A DNA stretch of 52,178 bases from SZUA-37 sp964472525 (GTDB taxonomy: Bacteria; Pseudomonadota; Gammaproteobacteria; UBA6429; Thiohalophilaceae). The notes beneath the pieces are model-generated. The model was given only the letters and a program-made list of their open reading frames with translations. It was not told the DNA's origin and did not search any database. The position numbers and the translations under genes are program-made. Where the stretch lies: contig CAYYLL010000019.1 in NCBI GenBank assembly GCA_964472525.1, positions 1 through 52,178 on the forward strand. The letters run 5' to 3'. Each line of letters starts with the position of its first letter. Position 1 is the stretch's first letter. Below, one piece after another: positions 1-9,168 of this stretch.

Positions 1-208
1 TTGTAGTAAGAAGAGAATAGTTCTATTTTAAATACTGAGTTTTTCAACAGTATCGACCGTTTGCTGCCTATTAAGATAAATGAATCTAATGTCTGCTTTT
101 CTTTAAATCTAGTATATCAAACAAATTGTATGTTCCAGTATAAACATATATCTAAATGTGTAAGATCAGATATGAGTCAGTACAATTTATAGTAAACCTT
201 TTGATAAT

Positions 209-991
209 TTAATTAACGTTTAATTCCTCCCCTTTTTCAGCCTGTTCACAGGTTGTGCCAATGTTTCTAATTTTTGCCGAGTTTGAACGCGCCCATTCGA
301 TAGAAGAGGCAACAGTATTAGTTACCATGCGGCCCAGTATTTCCCCAAATAAGACATGTTTGCCACAATAGGTAACTGTTTCAGGTCCGTGGCCACTGAC
401 AATAGCGACTGAATCTGTACCTGTGCCAGTTGCTATTTTATTTGAAACTGAGCTCCTTATTTTAGCTTCTTGTAGCGCTGCACATTTAGACTCTGTCACA
501 ATTAATAAGGCTTCGACACTTGCCGATGCGGTTAAAATTGCAGAGGTAAGAACCACTATATTGATGGTGCCTGCTTCACCTGAGTGTGAATTCATTATTC
601 TATGCTCGGCACGATCACCTACGCGTCTTGAATTAGATAGGCCGGATGTAACCAGAACGACAATATCAATACCTTGTTCAGACTCTTTATTCATACGAAA
701 TGAATTCATTGAAGCTGCGGTCATCATGCCAACTGTAGTTCCAGCCCAACCGGAATCTGTGCAATATTTTGAGAGTGTTGCCTCTGGTAATTCAGTTGAT
801 ACGCAGTTTTTAGAGACTTTCATATTGACTATATGATTTGCTTGAACGATGCCACCATTAAGTACAGCAGAACTAATCACTTGGTGAGGAACGCTGAAGT
901 CAACGTGGATATGATTTTGAGTATGGCTTAAGGTTGCGTGCCTTGTTAACACTGTTTCCATTTCGAAGATTGTTCTCTTGCTTGCTAACAT
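209..991 (-). CDS. cbiZ: Adenosylcobinamide amidohydrolase, CbiZ type
   Basis: The 260-residue protein matches what I know of the CbiZ family, which removes the nucleotide loop from pseudocobalamins so that cobinamide can be rebuilt into the preferred B12 form. Family hallmarks seen in order are SSAVLNGGIVQANHIVNMKV, GWAGTTVGMMTAASMNS, VTSGLSNSRRVGDRAEHR, GTINIVVLTSAILT, a GTGTDSVAIV segment and a C-terminal CGKHVLFGEILG motif. There is no signal peptide, so it should be cytosolic. No other cobalamin gene lies nearby, so it is probably a stand-alone salvage enzyme. A second ATG ten codons in (position 961) would give 250 residues and is nearly as plausible, since neither start has a strong ribosome site. 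The family assignment is from memory of conserved motifs. Confidence 0.8.
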   Translation of the reverse strand: MLASKRTIFEMETVLTRHATLSHTQNHIHVDFSVPHQVISSAVLNGGIVQANHIVNMKVSKNCVSTELPEATLSKYCTDSGWAGTTVGMMTAASMNSFRMNKESEQGIDIVVLVTSGLSNSRRVGDRAEHRIMNSHSGEAGTINIVVLTSAILTASASVEALLIVTESKCAALQEAKIRSSVSNKIATGTGTDSVAIVSGHGPETVTYCGKHVLFGEILGRMVTNTVASSIEWARSNSAKIRNIGTTCEQAEKGEELNVN

Positions 992-1114
992 TTAGCTTAA
1001 TGGATTATATGGTTAAAGTGAATCAATGGAAGGGGGTATTCTGTTTTTAAGCTGCTCTTAACTATATACCGAGTTAATGTGGAGCTTAAAGATTATGTCT
1101 TGCGGGAAAAAATA

Positions 1115-1142
1115 AGCCCATCATCAAGATGGGCTTTTGTTT
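1115..1142 (-). terminator. Rho-independent terminator after rpoH
   Basis: An 8-bp perfect stem (AGCCCATC / GATGGGCT) with a 5-nt loop lies just beyond the rpoH stop. Reading the minus strand, the stem is followed by TTATTTTTT; on the plus strand it is followed by TTTTGTTT, so it could stop transcription from either side. Confidence 0.8.
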
Positions 1143-1157
1143 GAATGCTTAAAAATT

Positions 1158-2003
1158 TTAGGCCATTGCAAGGCGTAGCTTTTTAATTGCATTATTTTCA
1201 AGTTGGCGAATTCGCTCGGCTGAAATACTGTATTGAGTCGCGAGATCTTGTAAGGTTGATTTTGTTTCATTTAACCAACGGCGTTTAACAATATCCTGAC
1301 TGCGTTCATCGAGTGTTTCCAACGCATTTTTTAAACGTGTATTTTCATACTCGTTATGATCATCTTTTTCAACCGAGGCAGATGGCTCATGGCTCATATC
1401 TTCAAGATAAGCGGACGGTGATGGATAAACAAAATCATGGTCATCGTCGTCGTTATTGTTGTCAAAACCGATGTCGGAGCCAGTTAATCGTGATTCCATT
1501 TCATAAACGTCTTTAGTGCTGACACCCAAATCTTTTGCAAGAGATTCGACTTCTTCTTTATTAAACCATGCCAAACGTTTTTTGGATTTACGCAAGTTAA
1601 AAAAGAGTTTACGTTGTGCTTTGGTAGTCGCAATTTTTACGATACGCCAGTTACGTAATACAAATTCATGGATTTCGGCACGGATCCAGTAAACGGCAAA
1701 CGAAACGAGTCGAACACCTTTATAGGGATTGAAGCGTTTTACGGCCTTCATTAAACCAATACTACCTTCCTGAATAAGGTCGGCTTCTGAAAGACCGTAA
1801 CCGGAATAGCTGCGTGCGATGTGTGCAACAAAACGCAGGTGTGATACCACCAGTTTTTGTGCAGCTTTTAAGTCATTGTCTTCATATAAACGCATAGCAA
1901 GTTCATGTTCTTGTTCAGCGCTTAAAATAGGGATTTGTCGAGTTGCCGTGTTGTATGCGGCCAAATCACCTAAGGGAATAGCAAGTTGTAGTTCATTATT
2001 CAT
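1158..2003 (-). CDS. rpoH: RNA polymerase sigma factor RpoH (sigma-32)
   Basis: A heat-shock sigma factor of 281 residues (E. coli RpoH has 284). Region 2 is visible at about residues 50-120 (DLIQEGSIGLMKAVKRF). The diagnostic RpoH box QRKLFFNLR is at 130-138. Region 4.2 helix-turn-helix is at about 250-275 (ATQYSISAERIRQLENNA). An acidic insert (DNNNDDDD, 181-188) lies between regions 3 and 4. The frame is open to 2090, but the ATG at 2003 is chosen because the protein then starts like other RpoH proteins and has GAGG 12 nt upstream. It follows an FNR-type palindrome about 110 nt upstream and ends at a strong terminator, so it is probably monocistronic. As in many gammaproteobacteria it lies close to ftsYEX, here separated by a GGDEF gene. 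Confidence 0.95.
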   Translation of the reverse strand: MNNELQLAIPLGDLAAYNTATRQIPILSAEQEHELAMRLYEDNDLKAAQKLVVSHLRFVAHIARSYSGYGLSEADLIQEGSIGLMKAVKRFNPYKGVRLVSFAVYWIRAEIHEFVLRNWRIVKIATTKAQRKLFFNLRKSKKRLAWFNKEEVESLAKDLGVSTKDVYEMESRLTGSDIGFDNNNDDDDHDFVYPSPSAYLEDMSHEPSASVEKDDHNEYENTRLKNALETLDERSQDIVKRRWLNETKSTLQDLATQYSISAERIRQLENNAIKKLRLAMA

Positions 2004-2113
2004 CGGGTTTTTATACCTCAAATCGTAAGTTAATTGTATTTTAGCACTCACAGAGTTGGAGTGCCAACTTTTGATTAAGTTCAGTGTCATTTAAGCATAA
2101 AGTAGAAATTTTA

Positions 2114-2127
2114 TTGATATAAATCAA
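2114..2127 (-). promoter_or_regulatory. Perfect FNR/DNR-type palindrome upstream of rpoH
   Basis: The sequence is TTGAT-N4-ATCAA, the exact consensus of FNR/DNR/ANR anaerobic regulators, in the gap between the GGDEF gene and rpoH. It is letter-for-letter the same 14-mer as the site upstream of nosR. A TTAAAT/TAAATG -10-like element lies about where a class II site would place it. Binding is inferred, not shown. Confidence 0.6.
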
Positions 2128-2173
2128 TTGTTTGTAGATAGTACGGTTAACAATAATATCGACAGAGCTGCCG

Positions 2174-3526
2174 TTAACTAGCGGATTTAAGGGCAGCCGC
2201 ATTGATTTGCAGAGGACCTTCGGTGGTATTCACCGATACTTGATTGCGGCCATTTTCTTTCGAAAAATAAAGGGCTTTATCGGCTAAACTCAAGAAACGA
2301 CTGAGTGGCTGATAAGGATGGTCGTCACTGCAACACATCCCAATGCTGACGGTAATATCGACACCGCCGGGTTTGAGTTCTTCGACCGCTGCGCGCAAGT
2401 TTTCGATGCGTCGGACTGCATTTTCGTAGTCATTTTCACAGAATAAAATACAAAATTCTTCACCACCAAAACGCACCACCATGTCGTCAACAAAAAGACT
2501 GTCGAGTTTAACGCCTAGGTCAGCCAGTACATGGTCGCCGGTAATATGCCCAAGGCTGTCGTTAATATGCTTGAAATGGTCAATATCGATTAAGATACCC
2601 CAAACCGGCTGTTTTGATTCACGTAAATAGTTTTCACCATTATCCAGTAAGTAGCGTTTGCTGCGCACGCCAGTTAAGCTATCGGTGGCAGCAATCCAGC
2701 GCATGGTTTCAGCTTGTAGTTTGAGTGCATTATATTGGTGTTTGATAAGCAGCAAGGCGCGAACCCGTGCAATCATGACTTGTTCAATCAGTGGCTTGGT
2801 TACGAAGTCATTAGCTCCGGCATGGAAGACTTCGACCTGGGTTTGTTCGTCGTCACTACTGGTTAAAACCAGTACTGGTAGCTCCTGTTGGGAATGATGT
2901 AATTTTACGCGGACGGCATGGAGTAAGTCGCCACCGGTCATTTTACCCATTAGGTAAAAGTCGGTAATCACCAGATCAAAATCATTTTCACCGTCATGTT
3001 CTCTGGCAATAAGAATGGTGAGCCCTTCTTCTGCGGTGGTGACGTGGGTTACTTTCAAGCCCTGTTTTTCTAGCATTTTGATGGTGACCGTGGCAGCCGT
3101 TTTGCTATCTTCAACATAGAGAATATTGCCAACCAAGCCAGAGTTACGCTGCATAAAAGAACGGATAAAGGTGCCAAAAGCTTTATAACCATCGGACTTG
3201 TCAAAGTAATCGGTAACGCCTGCCTCAAACCCTTCACGCAATAAACGCGAATCTGCATCGCCAGACACCACAATAACGGGTGTGTAGGTATGTTTATTCG
3301 AATCGCGGATGGTACGGCTTAAGCCCAAACCATCCATATCGGGGAGTAGTAATGCGGTTGTGACGAGATCGAAGCTGTTATTTTCCATTTCGGCGAGTGC
3401 GGCTTCAGCCGATTCAACGCCAACCACTTCTGTATACGTTAATTCTTCTTTTAACATGCGGGTAAGCAGGGTGCGTGAGACGGATGAGCCGTCAACGATC
3501 ATTATTTTTTTTATTTTATCGGGCAT
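2174..3526 (-). CDS. Response regulator with two receiver domains and a GGDEF diguanylate cyclase
   Basis: A 450-residue cytosolic protein with order REC (about 6-120), REC (about 134-258), GGDEF (about 283-435). The second receiver is intact, with phospho-acceptor Asp189 and Lys244. The first is degenerate: the acceptor position is Ala58 (context LVTTALLLPD) and the acidic pair is reduced to DG at 12-13, so it probably cannot be phosphorylated. The cyclase core GGEEF (354-358) and DIDHFKHIND are intact, so c-di-GMP synthesis is expected. The upstream RxxD inhibitory site is lost (Phe345 where Arg is expected), which suggests weak product inhibition. No sensor kinase is adjacent. The architecture resembles the PleD/WspR style; the signal is unknown. 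Confidence 0.88.
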   Translation of the reverse strand: MPDKIKKIMIVDGSSVSRTLLTRMLKEELTYTEVVGVESAEAALAEMENNSFDLVTTALLLPDMDGLGLSRTIRDSNKHTYTPVIVVSGDADSRLLREGFEAGVTDYFDKSDGYKAFGTFIRSFMQRNSGLVGNILYVEDSKTAATVTIKMLEKQGLKVTHVTTAEEGLTILIAREHDGENDFDLVITDFYLMGKMTGGDLLHAVRVKLHHSQQELPVLVLTSSDDEQTQVEVFHAGANDFVTKPLIEQVMIARVRALLLIKHQYNALKLQAETMRWIAATDSLTGVRSKRYLLDNGENYLRESKQPVWGILIDIDHFKHINDSLGHITGDHVLADLGVKLDSLFVDDMVVRFGGEEFCILFCENDYENAVRRIENLRAAVEELKPGGVDITVSIGMCCSDDHPYQPLSRFLSLADKALYFSKENGRNQVSVNTTEGPLQINAAALKSAS

Positions 3527-3607
3527 AGAGTTTTAGCGTATTTTACTGCACAAGTTAATTATAAATGACTGTTTAATATTATCATTTAGTTTAGCGTAAA
3601 TAATGAA

Positions 3608-4546
3608 TTATGTTGGTTCAATTTCGCGCAAATGTCGCCCCACGGCAACCCATGAGCCGGATAAGCCCAATAATATACTGCCCCCAATGAGCCAAATAAC
3701 GCTATTGAGGTCAATGATTTGCATTGAAAACAGGCTTCCGTAGGACTCGGTGAGCGCTTCAATCGGGCCACTGAGCAACAACAGGGACGCCATCACTAGA
3801 AATAAGGCAATGAGTCCACCAAATAAGCCGTACCAAAAGCCGGTATAAAGGAAGGGTCGACGGATAAAGGCGTCGGTGCCACCAATCAACTTGATAATAA
3901 CAATTTCATCGCGGCGGTTTTGTATGGCGAGTCGAATTGTATTGCCAATAACCAGCAACACCGCAAGTGCCAGCAGTGCGGATAAAATAATAACACCACG
4001 ACGGATAATATCCATAATGGTGTACAGACGTTTTATCCACTGCATATCCAGTTGCGCAATATCAACATACGGTTTGTTTTGTAGTTGTTGAACCAGTTGC
4101 TGGGTAGCTCGTGTATTTGATAGCGCATTCGATTGTAACACGGAAGGTTGTACCACGATGACAGCGGGCAGTGGATTCTTTTTTAATGCCTTTAAGGCGT
4201 TACCAAACCCTGACAAATGCTTAAATTCCCGCAAGGCTTGTTCACGCGAAATATATTTTATTTTACTAATTTGCGGCATGGCTTTTAACTGGCTGATCAG
4301 TTGTTGTGCTTGTGGATCAGTAGTAGATTTTTTTAAGAATAAAGAAATTTTGGCCGCACTGTCGAGGTCACCACTGATGCTTTGCATATTTTTTAAAATA
4401 AGATGCAAGCCAGTGGGTAAGGCAAGTGCAATGCCGATAACAGCCGAGGTCATTAATAAGGAAAAAGGGCTGCGCGTAAGTTGGCCAAGGCTATAAAAGA
4501 AGACTTGTAAATGTCTTAATAAATAAGTTTGTAGCCAGTTGCTCAT
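3608..4546 (-). CDS. ftsX: Cell division protein FtsX
   Basis: A 312-residue membrane subunit of the FtsEX complex, which couples the divisome to periplasmic murein hydrolase activation. It has an N-terminal hydrophobic segment (about 30-50), a periplasmic loop with LFLKKSTTD and SREQALREFK, and three further C-terminal membrane segments with the conserved IQNRRDEIVIIKLIGGTDAFIRRPFL region (given here only as a landmark, around residues 208-233). Its ATG overlaps the ftsE stop by 4 bases (ATGA), so the two are translationally coupled. It is the last gene of the ftsY-ftsE-ftsX unit. Confidence 0.95.
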   Translation of the reverse strand: MSNWLQTYLLRHLQVFFYSLGQLTRSPFSLLMTSAVIGIALALPTGLHLILKNMQSISGDLDSAAKISLFLKKSTTDPQAQQLISQLKAMPQISKIKYISREQALREFKHLSGFGNALKALKKNPLPAVIVVQPSVLQSNALSNTRATQQLVQQLQNKPYVDIAQLDMQWIKRLYTIMDIIRRGVIILSALLALAVLLVIGNTIRLAIQNRRDEIVIIKLIGGTDAFIRRPFLYTGFWYGLFGGLIALFLVMASLLLLSGPIEALTESYGSLFSMQIIDLNSVIWLIGGSILLGLSGSWVAVGRHLREIEPT

Positions 4547-5241
4547 CGCGAGTGGCCTGTTGCCAGTGTTGAATCATGACTATCAGAGTCATGGCTCAGG
4601 CGGGCATTTTTTAAAGTTAAAACACGATAAGGTAGGTGAGTAATTAGACCAATATCATGGCTTGCGATCAGTACCGTGACACCTACTTGTGAAAATTGTT
4701 GGAAGATACCCATAATTTCATGTGATAATTCTGGGTCAAGGTTACCCGTAGGCTCATCCGCCAGTAATAAAGGCGGTTTGTTAACAACGGCACGCGCAAT
4801 CCCCACCCGCTGTTGTTCACCACCGGATAAAGTAATCGGGTAAGCCTGTTCTTTATTGAGTAGGCCAACTTTATCGAGTGAGGCACGTACTTTTTTACCA
4901 ATTTCCTTATGGGATAAACCACCAATCACCAGTGGTAATGCAACATTATCAAATACGGTGCGGTCAAACAGTAGTTGGTGATCCTGAAAAATCATCCCCA
5001 CATTGCGACGGTGATAAGGAATTTTACGACGTGAAATTTTTGCCAGATTTTGCCCGTTAACAATCACCTGACCACGGCTTGTACGTTCAATTAAGGCGAT
5101 CAATTTGAGTAAGGTACTCTTACCTGCACCGGAGTGGCCAGTTAAAAAGGCCATTTCACCTACCGCTAAATGAAAATTAATATCCTGTAAGGCGTCATAA
5201 CCACCGGGGTAACGTTTAGATGCATGGCTGAATCGAATCAT
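4543..5241 (-). CDS. ftsE: Cell division ATP-binding protein FtsE
   Basis: A 232-residue ABC ATPase. Walker A is GHSGAGKST (about residues 35-43), the signature is LSGGEQQRVGIARA, and Walker B is LLLADEPTGNLDP. It begins with the FtsE-typical MIRFSHASKRYPGG. It pairs with FtsX to drive septal wall hydrolysis. The ftsY stop is only 8 nt upstream and the ftsX start overlaps its stop, which gives a tight three-gene operon. Confidence 0.96.
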   Translation of the reverse strand: MIRFSHASKRYPGGYDALQDINFHLAVGEMAFLTGHSGAGKSTLLKLIALIERTSRGQVIVNGQNLAKISRRKIPYHRRNVGMIFQDHQLLFDRTVFDNVALPLVIGGLSHKEIGKKVRASLDKVGLLNKEQAYPITLSGGEQQRVGIARAVVNKPPLLLADEPTGNLDPELSHEIMGIFQQFSQVGVTVLIASHDIGLITHLPYRVLTLKNARLSHDSDSHDSTLATGHSR

Positions 5242-5249
5242 TGCACCGG

Positions 5250-6248
5250 TTACTCGTCTTTATTTGCCGACTCTTCACTAAAAAGAGCATCAATAAATTC
5301 ATTAGCATCAAATACGCGCAGGTCATCAATCCCTTCACCCACACCGATAAAGCGGATGGGTAGTTTTAACTTCTGTGCAATAGAAAAAATAACCCCGCCT
5401 TTGGCGGTGCCATCAAGTTTGGTCAGGCAGATGCCACTTAAATTAACGGCTTGATTAAACTGTTCTGCCTGATTGAGTGCGTTTTGCCCTGTGCCAGCAT
5501 CCACAACTAATAATGTTTCATGTGGTGCTTCGGGATCGATCTTTTTTAATACTCGAATAACTTTCGCCAATTCATCCATTAAGTGTGATTGGGTATGTAA
5601 ACGTCCGGCTGTATCGGCAATAAGAACATCAATATTACGAGCTTTGGCAGATTCAAAGGCATCAAAAATAACCGAGGCACTATCTGCACCCTGAGCCTGA
5701 GCCACAACGGGTATATCATTACGTTGGCCCCATGTTTGTAATTGCTCGACAGCCGCGGCACGAAAAGTATCACCGGCTGCAAGCATAACCGACTGGCCAC
5801 CTTGTTGTAGTCGTTTGGCAAGTTTACCGATGGTGGTAGTTTTACCTACTCCGTTAACACCGGCAACAAGAATAACAAATGGCCGGGTTGTTTCTGGAAT
5901 GGTTAACGCATTATCACAGGGCTGTAAAATAGCAGCCATATTCTCGCGCAAGGCGGTAGTGAGTGCGGTTGTATCTTTAAGTTCTTTACGTGACAGACGC
6001 CGTTCTAAATCATCAATGATCTGACGGGTGGCGGTCACGCCAATATCCGCCATGATTAAAGTATCTTCAATTTCTTCAAGCAGGTTAGCGTCAATGGCCT
6101 TGCCACTAAAAACATTTGTTAAATTGCCGGTTAAACTGCTACGTGTCCGCGATAAGCCCTGTTTTAATCGGCCGAAGAAACCATTATTATTGCTAGTGTC
6201 GGTTTTGCTTTCTTTTGTTTTTAATTTTGATTTTTTGAAACTAAACAT
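5250..6248 (-). CDS. ftsY: Signal recognition particle receptor FtsY
   Basis: The SRP receptor GTPase, 332 residues, which docks ribosome-SRP complexes at the inner membrane. The NG domain shows G1 GVNGVGKTT, DTAGRLHTQ (G3) and TKLDGTAKGG (G4). The acidic A domain is very short here (about 25 residues, KTKESKTDTSNNN), much shorter than in E. coli FtsY (497 aa) but common in other bacteria. It is the first gene of the ftsYEX operon. Its promoter must lie in the roughly 100-nt gap shared with the divergent M16 peptidase gene. Confidence 0.96.
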   Translation of the reverse strand: MFSFKKSKLKTKESKTDTSNNNGFFGRLKQGLSRTRSSLTGNLTNVFSGKAIDANLLEEIEDTLIMADIGVTATRQIIDDLERRLSRKELKDTTALTTALRENMAAILQPCDNALTIPETTRPFVILVAGVNGVGKTTTIGKLAKRLQQGGQSVMLAAGDTFRAAAVEQLQTWGQRNDIPVVAQAQGADSASVIFDAFESAKARNIDVLIADTAGRLHTQSHLMDELAKVIRVLKKIDPEAPHETLLVVDAGTGQNALNQAEQFNQAVNLSGICLTKLDGTAKGGVIFSIAQKLKLPIRFIGVGEGIDDLRVFDANEFIDALFSEESANKDE

Positions 6249-6349
6249 TGTTTATTGAGTCGTAAGGTTGATACTATTATAAGGTATCCATCCTATCAAA
6301 CTAACTGGCTCGCCGTTAGTCTTAATATAGAATAATTTAAAGGATTTAT

Positions 6350-7720
6350 ATGAGCAAATTATTATTAGTGACTCGCCCGGTAGTCCGGCGAGTGATACTG
6401 TTATTTTTATTAAGTATTGGCTTTGTTGGCCTGGCGGAAACGTCAGAAGTAAAGCCACAGGTTTTCGAATCAACGCTGGATAATGGCTTAAAGATTTTAG
6501 TTAAGCCTGATCACCGTGCGCCCGTGGTGGTTGCACAGATTTGGTATAAAGTGGGTAGTAGTTATGAAGTCGGTGGCTTTACCGGGTTATCGCATGTATT
6601 AGAACATATGATGTTTAAAGGTACTGCAAAACTGGGGCCGGGGAAGTTTTCTAAAGTGATTGCAGAAAATGGTGGCCGTGAAAACGCGTTTACGGGTAAA
6701 GATTATACGGCGTATTTCCAACAACTTGAAAAAAGTCGTTTAGCGGTAAGTTTTGAGTTAGAAGCCGATAGAATGCGCAATCTGACGTTGCCAAAAAAAG
6801 AATTTAGTAAAGAGTTATCCGTGGTTATGGAAGAACGACGTATGCGCACCGACGATAAACCACGTTCACTAACCTTCGAACAGTTTAATGCGGCAGCCTT
6901 TGTTAGCAGCCCCTATCATAATCCAGTTATTGGTTGGATGAATGATCTTGAAAATATGAAAGTGGCCGATTTAAAAGCATGGTATCAAAAATGGTATGCG
7001 CCAAATAATGCAACCCTGGTGGTGGTGGGTGACGTTGAACCTGAGCAAGTGTTTGCGTTGGCTAAAAAATATTATGGGCCAGTCAAACCCAGCAAAGATG
7101 TTCCTGTATTAAAGCCGCGTATTGAGGCACCACAATACGGTGAACATCGGTTAACGGTTAAAGTGGCAGCAAAACTTCCTTATTTAATTATTGGTTATAA
7201 AGTTCCTTCGTTAAAAACAGCAAAAAATGACTGGGAACCCTATGCACTAGAAGTCTTAGCTGGAATACTCAGTGGTGGTGACAGCGCACGTTTACCAAAA
7301 GAACTGGTTCGTGGTACACAAATAGCTGCGAGTGCTGATGCCGGTTACGATTTGATTTCACGCAAGTCTGGTCTATTTACCTTTGACGCTATTCCGTCAG
7401 CAAAATTTACTGTGGCTGATATTGAAAAAGCCCTCTACGTACAAATTGAAAAACTTAAAACTGAACAGGTAACCGCAAAAGAGTTACAGCGGGTTAAAGC
7501 TCAGGTGGTGGCAGGCAATGTTTACGAAAAAGATTCTATTTTTTATCAGGCAATGATTCTGGGGCAACTGGAAACAGTGGGTTTACCGTGGACATTGGCA
7601 AGTGAATATGTGGATAAGGTCAGAGCAGTCACCGCCGAGCAAATACAAAAAGTTGCAAAAAAATATTTTAATGATACACAAAAGACGGTTGCTATTTTAG
7701 AACCACAAAAAAACAAATAA
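6350..7720 (+). CDS. Exported zinc metalloprotease, M16 (pitrilysin) family
   Basis: A 456-residue M16 peptidase. A signal peptide is visible (RRVILLFLLSIGFVGLAE, about 13-30). The inverted zinc motif HVLEH is at 82-86 (His82, Glu85, His86), followed by the distal Glu region in EFSKELSVVMEERRMR. The length is typical of the half-size, dimer-forming M16B proteins, and the C-terminal half carries the usual inactive repeat of the fold. An AAAGGA ribosome site precedes the ATG. The next gene encodes an M16 relative without the zinc motif, so this is likely the catalytic subunit of a periplasmic heterodimer. The substrate is unknown. Confidence 0.9.
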   Translation: MSKLLLVTRPVVRRVILLFLLSIGFVGLAETSEVKPQVFESTLDNGLKILVKPDHRAPVVVAQIWYKVGSSYEVGGFTGLSHVLEHMMFKGTAKLGPGKFSKVIAENGGRENAFTGKDYTAYFQQLEKSRLAVSFELEADRMRNLTLPKKEFSKELSVVMEERRMRTDDKPRSLTFEQFNAAAFVSSPYHNPVIGWMNDLENMKVADLKAWYQKWYAPNNATLVVVGDVEPEQVFALAKKYYGPVKPSKDVPVLKPRIEAPQYGEHRLTVKVAAKLPYLIIGYKVPSLKTAKNDWEPYALEVLAGILSGGDSARLPKELVRGTQIAASADAGYDLISRKSGLFTFDAIPSAKFTVADIEKALYVQIEKLKTEQVTAKELQRVKAQVVAGNVYEKDSIFYQAMILGQLETVGLPWTLASEYVDKVRAVTAEQIQKVAKKYFNDTQKTVAILEPQKNK

Positions 7721-7805
7721 AACCTAGGATGTTATACCCGCACAGAGGCGAGCATGACAAGTTAACAATGAAAGATTATGAACATACTTTTTTAGGAATA
7801 ATATA

Positions 7806-9161
7806 ATGGCATTACGGAATTTATTTTTATTTTTACTAATCGGTTTTATTTCTGTTTCATGTTCTAAATCAAATGAACAGGAAACGGGTGTCGTTAGCAG
7901 TAGTCAGGGTGATGGAATTAAAATTCAGACTTGGAAATCATCAAAAGGTGCAAAAGTGATGTTTGTGTATGCACCACAGTTACCAATGATTGATATTCGA
8001 TTAGTCTTTAATGCGGGTAGCGCACGTGATAAGTCAGAACCAGGGATTGCTCGACTCACCAATACGATGTTGTCGCAAAGTGCAGGTCAATGGTCAACCG
8101 ATGAAATTGCCGAACGTTTTGAATCTGTTGGGGCAAATTTTTCAACTTCAGCACTACGTGATATGGCCATTATCAGTTTGCGTAGTTTGACGGACAAAAA
8201 ACTATTAACTCAGGCGATAGAAACATTTAAAGTCGTTGTGTCACAACCAGCGTTTAAACTAGCTGAAATAAAACGACAAAAGGCACAACAACTTATTTCC
8301 ATTCAAAATCAGTTGCAGTCACCGGGTAGTATTGCCAGTAAAGCATTTTATGCTGCGGTATTTAAAGGTAATCCTTATGTTCACCCAACTATTGGTACTA
8401 AAGAAACAGTTTCAAATATTGATGCTGAAGCCTTAAAACAATTTTATAAACGCTATTATGTTGCAAATAACCTAACCATTGCTATCGTGGGCAATGTCCG
8501 CCAGCAACAAGCACGTGCATTAGTCGAAGAAATAACAGAAAATTTAGTAAGTGGTAAAGCTGCTGCAAAACTATCTGACGTAGCGATGCCAAACAAAGCG
8601 CAAAATATACATATTGAGTATGCTTCAACACAAACACATATTCTGGTTGGACAACCGGGCATGAAACGCGGTGATGCAGATTACTACAGTTTATACGTTG
8701 GTAACCATATTTTAGGTGGCAGTGGTTTTGGTTCGAGAATAATGAAAGAAATACGTGAGAAGCGTGGTTTGGCTTATAGTAGCTACAGTTATTTTGTACC
8801 CATGCAAGCTGTTGGGCCTTTTATTATGGGTTTGCAAACACGCAATGACAAGGCACAAGAAGCTTTAAAACTTTTAAATAAAATACTCCGTGAGTTTATT
8901 GATAAAGGGCCAACAGCAGAAGAATTAAATCATTCAAAGAAAAATATAACCGGTGGTTTTCCACTAAGAATTGACAGCAATAAAGATATTGCTGGATATT
9001 TATCTGTGATTGGTTTTTATAATTTACCTTTAGATTATCTGAATACGTTTAACGATAAAATAAATGCCGTTACGGTAGAGACCATTAAAGAGGCGTTTAA
9101 ACATCGTATCCACCCTGATAAATTAATTACGGTAACCGTCGGAAAGACCGTTAAAAAGTAA
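7806..9161 (+). CDS. M16-family protein without the zinc motif, predicted lipoprotein
   Basis: A 451-residue partner of the preceding protease. The N-terminus ends in lipobox ISVSC (Cys19), so the protein should be anchored in the periplasmic leaflet of a membrane. The M16 fold is recognisable (FNAGSARDKSEPGIARLTN; NPYVHPTIGTKETV; GGSGFGSRIMKEIREKRGLA), but the HxxEH motif is replaced by TNTMLSQSA and no zinc ligands remain. The glycine-rich loop and the R...Y pair of the C-terminal half, which bind substrate in M16B beta-type subunits, are kept. It probably acts as the non-catalytic subunit. It is followed 7 nt later by rsmD. Confidence 0.85.
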   Translation: MALRNLFLFLLIGFISVSCSKSNEQETGVVSSSQGDGIKIQTWKSSKGAKVMFVYAPQLPMIDIRLVFNAGSARDKSEPGIARLTNTMLSQSAGQWSTDEIAERFESVGANFSTSALRDMAIISLRSLTDKKLLTQAIETFKVVVSQPAFKLAEIKRQKAQQLISIQNQLQSPGSIASKAFYAAVFKGNPYVHPTIGTKETVSNIDAEALKQFYKRYYVANNLTIAIVGNVRQQQARALVEEITENLVSGKAAAKLSDVAMPNKAQNIHIEYASTQTHILVGQPGMKRGDADYYSLYVGNHILGGSGFGSRIMKEIREKRGLAYSSYSYFVPMQAVGPFIMGLQTRNDKAQEALKLLNKILREFIDKGPTAEELNHSKKNITGGFPLRIDSNKDIAGYLSVIGFYNLPLDYLNTFNDKINAVTVETIKEAFKHRIHPDKLITVTVGKTVKK

Positions 9162-9168
9162 ACAGTGC

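Noticed and set aside
423..836. A 137-codon plus-strand frame opposite cbiZ
   Set aside because: Mirror of a well-conserved gene; no signal or family of its own.
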